From Pyrrhoderma lamaoense (lineage: Eukaryota; Basidiomycota; Agaricomycetes; Hymenochaetales; Hymenochaetaceae), in assembly GCA_002794735.1 (NCBI GenBank), contig NBAZ01000033.1:83281-147280 (forward strand): a DNA stretch of 64,000 nt, written 5' to 3'. How positions within the stretch are numbered: position 1 is the first letter of the stretch; every line of letters begins with the position of its first letter. The notes beneath the pieces were generated by a model. The model searched no databases. It worked only from the letters and a program-made list of their open reading frames with translations, and was not told the origin of the DNA. Positions 38,161 to 48,427 of this stretch are shown in pieces. A program made the position numbers and the translations under genes.

Positions 38161-38472
38161 CTAGTCCTTACGTCCTCGATGCGTAATACTAATGTTCCCA
38201 AAATTAATTCCACAATTGCCTAACCGATCTCGCTTAGGATCATTATTACTGTTGATAGTGTTTCCACATATCGTAATTTGATGTACTCCCCAGGGCTGGT
38301 CGAAACTGGGCCAGCTTACTGTAATACCAGAGGTTACTTCACGAACCTCCGACTCACTTTCCCCAGACGTGTGGGTCTCTTCGGACTGGCTGGTCTGCAC
38401 AGACTCCTTGTTCTCCCCAGACTGGTAGGTTTCTTCAGTTTGGTTAGTTTCCTCAGGATTGATAGCGGTCAT
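38161..38472 (-). CDS. Small Glu/Ser/Thr-rich protein, family member F
   Basis: The ATG at 38472 gives 103 aa. It begins MTAINPEETNQTEETYQSGE and has a run of near-repeats of the type (S/T)(E/Q)ET..SGE, then SWPSFDQPWG. The family signature ICGNTINSNNDP and GNCGINFGNIS follows, and the tail is basic (THRGRKD). The frame stays open for 27 codons upstream, but the lower ATG is preferred because the fusion copy keeps the same context and the TATA box sits 122 bp before it. The acidic, low-complexity head differs from the E-type head while the tail is shared, so the tail is the conserved module. The function is unknown. Confidence 0.65.
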   Translation of the reverse strand: MTAINPEETNQTEETYQSGENKESVQTSQSEETHTSGESESEVREVTSGITVSWPSFDQPWGVHQITICGNTINSNNDPKRDRLGNCGINFGNISITHRGRKD

Positions 38473-38593
38473 GATGGATAGAGTAAAGTGATGAGGACGA
38501 GTACGAGTACGAGCGTGGGTGAAATCTGATACGTGTGGTTTTGTATAGAGCAATGGTGGTTCGAGTAAGATCTATGTACCGCTCTCCAACGAC

Positions 38594-38601
38594 TATTTAT
38601 A
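38594..38601 (-). promoter_or_regulatory. TATA box of member F
   Basis: Minus-strand TATAAATA about 122 bp before the ATG at 38472, in a context shared with members C and G. Confidence 0.5.
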
Positions 38602-39038
38602 CATACAGCTTCAAAGGTTTACGTACCTCCCACCAAGTTCTTGGGTACAAAAAACAAACAAAATGAATTCATTTTAATAAAGTGGTTTGAGCATACTTAA
38701 AACGGTAATCGCCGCAAACCAAACACCGCATCAATATCAAGGGCACTAACCATTTAGCCTACTTATAAGTATCCAAGACAAAGGCAAAGATTGCCTAGAG
38801 AAAGATAGCGTTATGGTGTCTAAAGTCCCAGTCTCGATTCGAAGTGGGAAATGTCAGGCCATGTTCTATAAATAATAATTTTAGACCTATAAGGCAACCC
38901 TCTAAGCTCCGATAGCTGTATTGTATTATAAGGTTCAAAGAAAAGCTGATCACATAAGCTGTGGCTCAGTTTATCCTATCCAGAATGGCCGCTATCTCCA
39001 GCCACAGGTAAGGTGTATCGAGACTGAATCAATCAAAT

Positions 39039-39399
39039 AGCTAGGAAGTAAAGTAAGAAGTAACATAGAGTATATATCGTTCCATAAGTGACCATCTTAC
39101 CCGTTTTCTACCTCTCATAGATACGAGTGTGTAGGGTGTAACAATTCGTAAGCACAGAAGAAGAACATTATCATAATCTTGATTGGTGGGTCCTTGGTAC
39201 CAAATCCGAAGGACAAAGAAGGAAGAGTAGGAAGTAGGAATAGTATCGTTCCTTTTTATGTTCTTCTTGGTTGAACTAATTATTACCTTTATACACACCC
39301 GGTTGGTTGGGTGGTAAGGGGTAAAAGGTCGTCTCCCGACGTCCCTCCTACATATGCTCAGGATTTTCTCTCTTGTTACGCTTTATAATGTTATGGTGG
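39039..39399 (+). repeat. Dispersed repeat, copy 1, at palindrome centre
   Basis: About 360 bp that recurs inverted at 48428-48808. Shared stretches include 'gctaggaagtaaagtaag', 'gtaggaagtaggaa', 'ttcttcttggttgaact' and 'catatgctcaggattttctc'. It has no coding capacity. It sits between the two arms of the large palindrome. It could be a solo LTR or a non-autonomous element; I could not define terminal repeats or a target duplication. Confidence 0.6.
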
Positions 39400-39695
39400 C
39401 GCGATTGTCATCACTCATTCTTTTCATGTATTGTATTGAGTCCCGTGATTCGAGTTAACAAAGTCAATTGATGTACATGTGCATGTACCTCCTTGGATCT
39501 CATGATGATATATCTCGTAACATCGCTCTGCTGGCTGCTACGCTTAATAATTGAATGTGGAAGAAGATACTAAAAGATAATTACTCATTAAACATAACAG
39601 AGCTTGGTAGGCTCTTTCTTCTTCAGTCTCGATACACCTTATCTGTGGCTGGAGATAGCGGCCGTTCTGGATAGGATAAACCGAGCCACAGCTTA

Positions 39696-39906
39696 CTATA
39701 CTCCACAAAAGTTTTGCGACAGCATGAGTTTTTAATGAAAAAATATATAGACTTAGTATATAGTATTATCAATTTAAATACATATAAATCTATCTATTAT
39801 CTTTAGCTAACATACATATTTGATCAGAACGAAGACGTGTAGTTCTTGTACAATATCTACGACAAATGAATTATAAGGTGTGTCGCAAAACTTTTGTGGA
39901 GTATAG
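39696..39906. mobile_element. MITE with 26-bp perfect TIRs and TA target duplication
   Basis: A 211-bp element whose first and last 26 bases are exact inverted repeats, beginning CTATACTCCACAAAAGTTTT. It is flanked by TA on each side (39694-39695 and 39907-39908). It has no coding capacity. The matching position in the sister arm (about 38955-38965, cacaTAagctgtgg) is the uninterrupted empty site with a single TA, so the borders are exact. TIRs of this kind and a TA duplication fit a Tc1/mariner-type non-autonomous element. No transposase is present in the window. Confidence 0.9.
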
Positions 39907-40261
39907 TATGTGATCAACTTTTCTTTGAACCTTATAATACAATACAGCTATCGGAGCTTAGAGGGTTGCCTTATAAGTCTAAACTTATTATTTATAGAAC
40001 ATGGCCTGATATTTCCCACTTCGAATCAAGACTGAGACTTTAGATGCCATAACGCTATCTTTCTCTAGGCAATCTTTGCTTTTGTCTTGGATACTTATAA
40101 GTAGGCTAAATGGTTAGTGCCCTTGATATTGATGCGGTGTTTGGTTTGCGGCGATTACCGTTTTGAGTATGCTCATACCACTTTATTATAATGAATTCAT
40201 TTTGTTTGGTTTTTGTACCCAAGAACTTGGTGGGAGGTACGTAAACCTTTGAAGTCGTATG

Positions 40262-40269
40262 TATAAATA
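40262..40269 (+). promoter_or_regulatory. TATA box of fusion gene G
   Basis: TATAAATA about 125 bp before the ATG at 40391, inherited from the F-type promoter. Confidence 0.5.
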
Positions 40270-40390
40270 GTCGTTGGAGAGCGGTACATAGATCTTACTC
40301 AGACCACCATTGCTCTATACAAAACCACACGTATCAGATTTCACCCACGCTCGTACTCGTACTCGTCCTCATCACTTTACTCTATCCATC

Positions 40391-40978
40391 ATGACCGCTA
40401 TCAATCCTGAGGAAACTAACGAATCTGAAGAGACCAGCCAGTCTGGGGAGAACAAGGAGTCTGTGCAGACCAGTCAGTCCAAAGAAACCCACACGTCTGG
40501 AGAAAGTGAATCGGAGGTTCGTGAAGTAACCTCTGGTATTACAGTAAGCTGGCCCATTTTCGACCAGCCCTGGGGAACACATCAAATTACGATATGTGGA
40601 AACACTATCAACAGTAATTATGATCCCAAGCGAGATCGGTTTGGCAATTGTGGAATTAATTTTGGGAACATTCATACCATGCAAGGGCTCGTATCAAAGA
40701 GTACATGTACTCCAAACAAAACTACCACACAAACACAGATCTCCGATCACTTCAATCAGTTGAAACAGTCTGGAAATACTCTTAACTCTGCCTCCAGCAC
40801 TGAGCACAAAGCTGAGTCCTCGGCTACTAGCGGAAACTGTGCTCCATCTTCTTCGCCATGGTCAAATCGTTCGATTACAATTAGCGGAAACACTCTTACC
40901 AGTCATAACGAGGGAGGGTGTCAAGGTAATAGCAGTAACGCCTGTATCAATTTTGGAAACATCCAATATGGTTTATAA
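40391..40978 (+). CDS. Fusion of F-type and E-type small Asn-rich proteins, member G
   Basis: An intact frame of 195 aa from the ATG at 40391 (MTAINPEETNESEETSQSGE). It is open for a further 27 codons upstream. Residues 1 to about 94 copy member F up to GNCGINFGNI. The frame then passes without a break into the E-type sequence HTMQGLVSKSTCTPNKTTTQ and ends with a second family signature, SGNTLTSHNEGG and ACINFGNIQYGL. The protein therefore carries two copies of the signature. The junction falls in 'aacatt' (40667-40672), which is common to both parents. The gene is driven by the F-type promoter. Keeping one open frame across 588 bp in such degenerate surroundings suggests it is either young or selected. 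Confidence 0.68.
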   Translation: MTAINPEETNESEETSQSGENKESVQTSQSKETHTSGESESEVREVTSGITVSWPIFDQPWGTHQITICGNTINSNYDPKRDRFGNCGINFGNIHTMQGLVSKSTCTPNKTTTQTQISDHFNQLKQSGNTLNSASSTEHKAESSATSGNCAPSSSPWSNRSITISGNTLTSHNEGGCQGNSSNACINFGNIQYGL

Positions 40979-41391
40979 TCAGTCTCATACGAGGGTATGT
41001 TCCGTGATATCACTTTACATCATCTGCGTGTATATATCCTAATAAAATATGAACCCCTCAATCTAGGATACTAGATTTTCCTGGACAAACTTCCAATATT
41101 GTGATGGTACCCGGGAAGACATAGAAATAGTGAGCAAAGAATTTTTAGTATTATTCTTACATATAATTAGCTAGTCTAATTGTGCTAAAGATGGGATGAT
41201 GGTTAGAAGTTGATTTGCTACTATTCATTGTTGTTATTATGAACTTTACCTATGTACACGACTACTGTTGCTAATACAAGTGTCTTTCGCATATAACATC
41301 ATATCAAAGGTGTACAAAACTCGCTAAAATTACGTATGAAGTGTAAAATAACATCTGAGAATTCTACAAATTATACTTTTTTTGTAAGGAC
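40667..41391 (+). repeat. E-type segment inserted into F-type gene copy
   Basis: About 725 bp that match 36504-37230 (coding and 3' flank of member E), placed inside the inverted copy of gene F. Left of it the sequence follows member F. Right of it, from 'gtaaggactagagaagcatcc', it resumes the member F 3' end exactly where it left off. The left junction has 6-bp microhomology (aacatt). Confidence 0.7.
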
Positions 41392-42520
41392 TAGAGAAGC
41401 ATCCCGTTCATCATTGGAAGGGTATGAGCTCATTGTCGTTGTTGTTGTTGTCACTTTAATCTGATTAACCTAATGTCTGATATTTGGCAGGTTCATACTA
41501 TGATAAAACAGTGTTTCGGTGTCGGATCGTTTCTTCTATGATAGGATAGCTATTGAAGTTACTTTACGGAAATAGGGGATTTTTCGTGGTTTCACATTGC
41601 TGCTCTTGTTGATTTCTTTTCCTTTTAACATGTATTACATTATAAATAAATAAATAAAAACTCAGCTCGAAATCATTGATAAAACTTGGCTTTGTGGGGA
41701 ACTAACCTTTAGAACTTTTAAAGGATGTCTATCACTAGTAATATGCTTGATACATGTTCAAAACAAGATTTATCGTTCATCATGATTTCGCGCTCTTCCC
41801 ATGAGACGCAAGTGCACGTGCATCGAATCTGTTCTCGGCGGCAGTATGTGCGAAGAAGATATTAAGAGATATCCTGTTAGAACGGTTATTACAAACCCTA
41901 TCCAATGATCATTTTGTTCGAAGTCTCGCTTATGTGCTCAAAGATAATGTTCTTGGCTGTTTGCGACGACTAGAAGGGTGGATTAGATGGTAATTGGATC
42001 TGATTTCAGGATTATAGATAGGAGAAGAACCAATAAACGAAGAGAGACTTCTCTTAATGTGCTTAATCTAGGACGATGTATTATAGTAGTCATATAAACC
42101 ACGATACATATACATAAACAAACATGTGGTTTTACTTGAGCTTACATATATTATACCATCAATATAGAGGAAAACCTGGGTGCAAGCATCTCATGTACGT
42201 CAGATCGTCTCAAGAGAAAAAAGTATGTCTACTATCGCTATACAGAAAAGCCAACATCTACCGGGTGAGTAGCTATAGTATAAAACATATAAAACACAAA
42301 AGGAAACACATCTTAATATATGATATAATGCTTCAAAAAAAGAAAAAAAAGAATAATTTGTAGACTTTTGAGACGGGTTTTTTTTTTTTTACACTTTCAT
42401 ACATACTTTCAGCAAGTTATGTACACATCCAATATGATATTATAATTATATGCGAAAGACTCTTGTATTAGCAACGGTAGTCATGTACATAGGTAAAGTT
42501 CATAATGACAACAATGAATA

Positions 42521-43436
42521 GTTTTATATATAATCAATGGACTAATGGACTAGATATAAATTTATATAGTGATATACGGGTTAGGATTTTAACGCACCCT
42601 CCCCCCCCACTTAACACTAAAAACTTTTTTGATATCTATATCTCAATTTAGTTTAGAAATTCTAATGGTCAAGGTGAATGTACAGAGATCAAAGGACAGA
42701 GTTCCGAGATCAGAGTTTCCCGATATCAAGCCAACAAACAGACAGAGAGCCAGACAGACGAGGACGACAGGACGAGGCATACACAAAATCACGCAATTAC
42801 GGTTACGGTATACCAAAAAAAAATAGGACACCAGCGACGCAAACAACCCAGAAAGAAAGAAGAAAAAGAAAAAAATTTTTAAAAAAAGAGAGAGAGAGAC
42901 TTCTTACTCAAGAACACATACGGAAAAAGCAAGGCGATCGTACCCGTCCAAACAAATAGAAAAAAGACTTAGACTACAATATCAGTCTCAGTCTCAGTCA
43001 GGATCAGTGTATGTAGTTACAGTAAGAGCGAATAGGTCACGTGGTTCAAGATAGGTAAGGGGACTAAGACTTGTGATAGAAAGAAGTGAGAACTCGAGGG
43101 AAGCCCGTCACTCGTCACTCGTCACCAGTCACTACGTGCGGCGCGTGTGAAGGGAGTCGCGGGAGTAATGGCTGGCTGATGGGATGGGATCACCGATTGC
43201 CATCTGGGTTTTGAAATCGGAAAAGAAGGGAAAAAGTCGTGGACGGGGGGGTCAAGAAATGGAAAGTGTGAAGAATCGTTCGGGAATTAGAAGAAAAGAA
43301 GGGTGTGCACAGCCACTTCAGGGCCGATCGCGAGGGGGGGATCTGTGGGTTCGTTGCATATAACCTCCCTCCCCCTAATAGTCCCCCCCCCTCCCCTCCC
43401 CTCCGTTTGTGATAATAACGCTCCCCTCCCCTCGCG
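42521..43436. other. Low-complexity 5' flank of hydrolase
   Basis: Purine-rich and A-rich stretches (about 42800-42960), short repeats such as 'gtcactcgtcac' (about 43108-43125), and G and C homopolymers up to 43430. Frames here (for example 42629-42959) are artefacts of biased composition. Pyrimidine-rich DNA just before the ATG at 43437 probably belongs to the hydrolase promoter. Confidence 0.4.
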
Positions 43437-44598
43437 ATGCCGTTCGTGAAGATCAGCAGCGGGACAAACTTCTTCTACCAAATCCCTTCCTGTCCAGACC
43501 ACAAATCGCCCTTCCTCGACCCCTCAAAGCCGACCGTGCTCCTCCTCCACCCCCGCCTCTTCGACTCCTACTTCTTCGCTCCCCAATGGCGTGACCCCCG
43601 TCTCTCCCTCACCTACAACCTCCTCGCGATCGACCACCACTACCACGGAAAGACAAAGGCGAAACTCGATGATGGGCCATACGACTTCCAACTCGTCGCT
43701 CACGAGCTCCTCATGGCCCTCGACAAACTAGGCGTCAAAAAGTGTCACATCTTTGGAAACTCCCTCGGTGCGCCAATCGCGTTCAGGATGTACGCCCAGC
43801 GGAGGGAGATGGTGTTGTCCATGATCCTGTGCGGGAAACACCCACCGGTGGAGACAGAGGAGAACAAAGAGCAGTACAAGTTCATCCGGGATTCCTGTTT
43901 CGCGCGAGACGACCAAGGGAGGGACAGACTAGCCTCAGACGTCGTTCACGGTCTCCACTACGTCTATTTCGGGGACGAGACAGGCGCAGACGCGATCATA
44001 GACGAATGGGCAGCGACGTCCTCATTCAAACCGTCCAACGTCCCGCTAATCACTAAAATCTTCTCCTCCCTCCTCGATCGTGTACCTCTCCCGCAATCGA
44101 CGCTGGACACGATCACCTGTCCGATTCTGATCATTCATGGAGGCGCGGACGTACCGTACCCCGTCCAGTGCGCGTACGACCTCTACGACTCCCTGCCGAA
44201 CGCGAAAGAGAAGAAGATGGTCATCGTGGAGGGTGCCCCCCATTTTTTGAGCTGGACGCATGCGAGGGAGGTGAACGATGCGCTCGTCGACTTTTTGGAT
44301 GGGATTGAGCATGTCGATTCTGGGGAGGTCGTCGAGAGGGTTGTGAAGGAGAAGGTTGGGAAAGGTGAGGACCCCCGGTCTCTGATCTCCCACTTTGATT
44401 ATGATTGTTATTATTGTTATTATTATTATGGGGGAGACCATTCCCCGTACTTTCGCCTTTTCCTTCCTCCGTTGATACCACTGATTCTGAATAAACCTAA
44501 ATTACTGATGACCCTTCCCCTCCCCCGCATAATTAGACGCAGACCCAGTCACAGGTCTACAAAAGAAAAAATCGTTTTGGAAGAAGATCGTTGCGTGA
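43437..44598 (+). CDS. Alpha/beta hydrolase
   Basis: Exons 43437-44364 and 44537-44598 are joined in phase across a 172-nt intron, giving about 329 aa. The start is MPFVKISSGTNFFYQIPS, and the C-terminus after the intron reads DADPVTGLQKKKSFWKKIVA. The fold markers are in order: an HP..FDSYFFAPQW segment at the oxyanion region, LLAIDHHYHGKT, the nucleophile elbow GNSLGA (Ser about residue 105), ILIIHGGADVPYP with the acid Asp, and GAPHFLSW with the catalytic His. The substrate cannot be told; it could be an esterase, lipase or epoxide hydrolase relative. Codons end mostly in C or G (for example GAC TTC, CTC GTC), unlike neighbouring genes. The readthrough of the intron gives a long false frame to 44843. 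It sits alone in a GC-rich island with low-complexity DNA on both sides. Confidence 0.88.
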
Positions 44599-45592
44599 GG
44601 GGAGAGAGAGAAGGTAAACAAAAGGACCAACTGTCCCTCCCTCTCCCTCTCCCCCCTTCTTCCTTATCTCCTCATCTCCTCACTAGTTTTCCTTTCCCCA
44701 TACCCCTCCTACTCCTCCTTTTACTCTACTCCTTCTTCCCTCCCTCCCAGACTTTTTTTTTTTTTTTACTTTTTAACTTTTTACTTTTTACCGTTCTCGG
44801 ACATTTCTTTTTTTTTTTTTTTTTTGCTTTTTTTGGATTTTAGACGTGACCCCCGGCCCCTGCCCCCATCACCCATCACCCCAGCCCCTCCTCCGATCCC
44901 TACCCACCCACCCTTTGATCCCCCCCCTCCAACTTTCCTACCTCCCTACCCTCCAACACCCCAACACCCCTTACCTCCTGACACAGATCCTAACGCAGAC
45001 GCAGACAAAGACACAAAGACACAGACACAGAACCACAGCGACCAGCCCTGGCCCTATCCTCCCTTCCCTCTCTCTTTTCTAAATTTTTCTTTGGTGGTTC
45101 ATCAACACGGCAGCACGGGACTCTCCCCATCCCGAGATCTCTTCACCGTCTATGTCCATCTCTCTACCTATCGTCTATCGTCTATCGTCTGCTACATACT
45201 GTCTACTGTCTACTGTCTGCTGTCTACTGGCTTACTGGCCTACTGCCTATTGTGTATTGCGTATTGCCTAACTCCCTTGTAACCAAAACGACGCCGGGCG
45301 GGGGGTAACCCAATAACTTTTCTCCTTCCTCCTCCTCCTCCTCCTTCTTCTTTCTTCTTCTTCTTTATTCTTCTTTCTTCTTTCTTCTTCACACACCCAG
45401 TTTTACGCATCCAGTTTTACGCATCTAGCTTTAACGCTTAACGCTTAACGATTATGAAAAATTGAAACAATGAAGGAATGGAAAATTGAAACAATGAAGG
45501 AATGAAACAATGAGATTTTGTTTTTTTTAAGTGTTTAGTGTTAATGCGTTAATGCGTTAATGCGTTAAAGGTAATTGTGGACCCCTCACAAA

Positions 45593-45628
45593 ACACAGGA
45601 CACAGGACACAGGACACAGGACACAGGA
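45593..45628. repeat. Tandem ACACAGG repeat
   Basis: Five consecutive copies of the 7-mer ACACAGG, with a degenerate second array to about 45745 (cacagcacacagcac). Confidence 0.8.
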
Positions 45629-46413
45629 GACGTGTGTGTGAGGGGGGGGGGGGTACAGGCACACAGAACACAGAACCCAGGACACAGGCACACAGAACGC
45701 GGAACGCGAAAACACAGCACACAGCACACAGCACACAGCACACAATACAAACAGGACAAACTGAACAAACTCGTTATCTAATACCTAAGACCCTACACCA
45801 AGCACCAAGACACCAAGACCCCCAACACAGAGGGGGCGCCCCCCAAAACCAAAACCAAAACCAAAACCAGTTGGGTCACTGGCTAGTTATTTTGTCAGTT
45901 TGTAGTTCATCAGTTCATCAGTTTGTCAGTTCTTCAGTTTGTAGTTTGGGGTTAAATGTGTGGTAGGTGGGGGGGGGGGGAGGGGAGGGGGGGGCTATGT
46001 GGTTTCGTAGTTCAGTTTCGTCGTCAGTTCCAGTCAGCTCATTAGTCAGTTAGTCTTAGTTAGTTTAGTCTTAGTTAGGTGTACATTCATTTATCATACT
46101 TGCTACGAGATACGAGATACGAGATACGACAACGTCCCTTATGCCCTTATGCCCTTATGCCCTTATGGTCTATTGACTATGTGATACACGCTTACATTAA
46201 ATTTATATATATATATATGATATGTATTATATGATATGTAATATGTAATACGTACTGTGTCTATGTGTTATGTACTGTGTAATAACGTGTGTGGGATACG
46301 TGTGTGAGGGGGGGGGGGTACGTGGACGAGTATCGAGTATCGTGTATCAAGTATCAAGTATCGTGTTCGTGTTCGTGTTCGTGTTTGTGTTTGTAAGCTT
46401 GAAAGTTGTTAGT

Positions 46414-46484
46414 TGTTAGTTATTAGTTATTAGTTATTAGTTATTAGTTATTAGTTATTAGTTATTAGTTATTAGTTGTTAGTC
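46414..46484. repeat. Tandem TTATTAG repeat
   Basis: About ten near-perfect copies of the 7-mer TTATTAG (TTGTTAG at both edges), directly followed by GTCGTAA units at about 46486-46508. It is one of the clearest arrays in the low-complexity region. Confidence 0.8.
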
Positions 46485-48060
46485 CGTAAGTCGTAAGTCG
46501 TAAGTCGTTAGCTGGCTTTAAGGCTTACAAACGAGGTAGGGACGTGGGGGCGTGGGGGCGTAGGGCGTAGGACATTAGGTTATCAAGATTTTCGAATATA
46601 CTATATAGCCATAGCCATTCTGATTATATAGTATAGAACATAGGACATAAGACGTTAGAGTTTAGGTTTTTCAGATATCGGGTTGTAGGTTATAGGTTAT
46701 AGGATATAGGTTATAGGTTGTAGGTTATAGGACATAGGATATAGGAAATAGGTTGTAGGTTGTAAGACAATAGTTCAATAGGTAAGTTACACACGGAGGA
46801 CACCCTCACAACTACCAACTACCACATATCAATTGACCCTCGTCGTATCCTCGTATATACTTTGATACTTATATCCTAGCCTAGAGCCTAGATTCAGCGT
46901 GTCCAATGGGTTCAGTGGGGTGGGGGGGGGGGGGCGGGGGCGGTGGAGTCAAGGTCCCCGGTCCCGGTCCCCCGACTGTACCTCAAATCTCTAACTCTAG
47001 CCCTACTACAAATCTTTAAATCACCATATACTATCTACGATTTACAACCTAAAGCCACAACCTACTCACCAACGATATACTCTCAACACACCAAACCCAG
47101 GGTTCAAAAGCCACACACGTATCCATAGACGGTAGAAGTTACCCCCCCCCCCCCCGCGCCCTCTACCCCCATGTCCCATGTCTCTTCTATTGCTTATAAA
47201 TCTAAATTAAAAAAATAAGAAATAACATGCATATCTCGGTATTAACAAAAAATTCGCGGGGAAGAAAAAGAAAAGAGGGAAAAAGAGTAAAAAGTAAAAA
47301 GAAAAAAAAAAAGGGGGAAGGGGGGGGTTAAAGGGAAAGTTTAAATTTCCCCTCCCTAATCGGTACCTAAGCGCACGTAAATAAACATGTTGTGTTCTAT
47401 GTTCTATGTTCCTATGTTCCTATGTTCTACACAACGTCCCCCTCCCCCCTTAGCCCCCTGGACGTCTAGCCCCCCCGGTAATCTCCTGTGGTTCACTAGC
47501 ATTGAACATAGAGACATGTATACATCTCTTGGCTATTGGATACTTGGGTTATCATTAAATCATTAAATCATTAATTAATGAACGTAATCACAAAAAGCAC
47601 AAAGAGCCCGGATTAAACCCGACTTTTTCCTTAGACTTTTCCTTTCTCTGAAGACTTTTAAGATGTCTTTCTTTCCTTTTTTTTCTTGTTTCCGTACACT
47701 TCGTGCTATCACGCTATTACGCTGCTGAATGTTTTTTGGTTTATGGAATTCGTACATGATGACACCGTGTGAACACGTTCGTACGGTTACGACTTCAACT
47801 TACATGTATTTATCGAGAGAATTCCTAATTTTTTTTTCTTCTTTTCGCTCACTCGCTCGTTCGTTTGCCTCCTACTACCCCCAACAACCCCCCCCCCCCT
47901 CTTTCTCAAAGACAATCTCAATCTATTTCAAACTCATTATCTCATAAATCACCTAAAAAAAAAGCTTAAAAAAGAACCACTACCGACCACATCAATTTTC
48001 TTTACTTTCATACAACATACAACATACAATAAACAATTCACCCAGAACGTAGCAGTTATG

Positions 48061-48159
48061 GGGCGTCTAGCTCAGTGGTAGAGCGTTCGCTTTGCACTTC
48101 ATATCTGTTCTGTTGTTGTTGTGTGCGAAAGGTCACGTGTTCGATCCGCGTGTCGTCCA
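48061..48159 (+). tRNA. tRNA-Ala(UGC): tRNA-Ala, anticodon TGC, with intron
   Basis: It folds as a cloverleaf. The acceptor GGGCGTC pairs with GTCGTCC, with one T-T mismatch at the sixth pair and a G-T at the third, and the discriminator is A. The D arm is GCTC-AGTGGTA-GAGC. The anticodon stem TTCGC/GCGAA carries the loop TTTGCA. The T arm is ACGTG-TTCGATC-CGCGT. The anticodon TGC is at 48093-48095. A 27-nt intron (48097-48123, T/G-rich) lies one base 3' of the anticodon, the standard nuclear position. The mature length is 72 nt before CCA addition. A box TAGCTCAGTGG and B box GTTCGATCC are present, and an 11-T run follows. Confidence 0.93.
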
Positions 48160-48176
48160 TGATAAAGACGTTGGTC

Positions 48177-48187
48177 TTTTTTTTTTT
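48177..48187 (+). terminator. RNA polymerase III terminator of tRNA-Ala
   Basis: A run of 11 T starting 18 bases after the tRNA 3' end, the standard pol III stop signal. Confidence 0.85.
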
Positions 48188-48427
48188 CAAAGAACTACCT
48201 ACACTCTTTTGTTTGTTTGGGTGTGGGGAGATTGAAGGCGTATTTTATTTTTATTTTTTTTCTTTATTTTGTTTTCTTCTGAGCTCGTTCTTAACTTCTG
48301 GAGAAGAATGGATTGTAGGGTAGTACTGATAGAATTGGGAGGTAGAAAATTGATGATACGACGTAAGTCGCAAGCGTGTATAGAGTTACTATTATCATTT
48401 TTATCCTCTGGTCAATACTCTCCACCT

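Larger units (their letters stand above)
35590..39028 (+). repeat. Segmental block, copy II (direct)
   Basis: Direct copy of 25690-29390 and left arm of a large imperfect palindrome with 39440-42520. It carries intact member E (+) and intact member F (-) in convergent order, each with its TATA box. The block ends at 'gtatcgagactgaa', just before the dispersed repeat at 39039. Confidence 0.8.
39440..42520 (-). repeat. Segmental block, copy III (inverted)
   Basis: Reverse-oriented copy of block II, forming with it an imperfect palindrome of about 5.4 kb overall. For example 40085-40170 is the complement of 38700-38790, 41391-41990 of 37560-38165, and 42380-42510 of 37060-37180. Two segments are extra compared with block II: the MITE at 39696-39906 and the E-type segment at about 40667-41391, which lies inside the F-type gene. 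Confidence 0.78.
44599..48060. repeat. Low-complexity patchwork of microsatellites and homopolymers
   Basis: About 3.4 kb built from short tandem repeats and from nearly every homopolymer type. It includes T runs (44753-44826), CTC/TTC repeats (about 45325-45385), AAAACC-type repeats (about 45843-45870), G runs (about 45642-45653, 45970-45991, 46919-46935), C runs (47142-47156, 47889-47899), and 'ttatgccc' (about 46138-46166). Many units are locally duplicated once or twice before changing to another unit, as replication slippage would leave. Long frames here are artefacts. I see no gene. Confidence 0.75.

Noticed and set aside
42629..42959. Basic Arg/Lys-rich frames as a gene
   Set aside because: The composition follows from an A/G-rich tract; overlapping frames on both strands are equally open.
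44365..44843. C-terminal extension of the hydrolase through 44843
   Set aside because: It is intron readthrough into pyrimidine-rich DNA; splicing at 44365-44536 gives a proper C-terminus at 44598.
45549..45966. Several overlapping 60-130-codon frames with Cys- or Thr/Gln-rich products
   Set aside because: They are translations of the ACACAGG arrays on both strands and have no gene-like features.
46414..46508. CRISPR-like or telomere-like repeat array
   Set aside because: The units are 7-bp direct repeats without spacers in a eukaryotic genome, and they are not the TTAGGG type.
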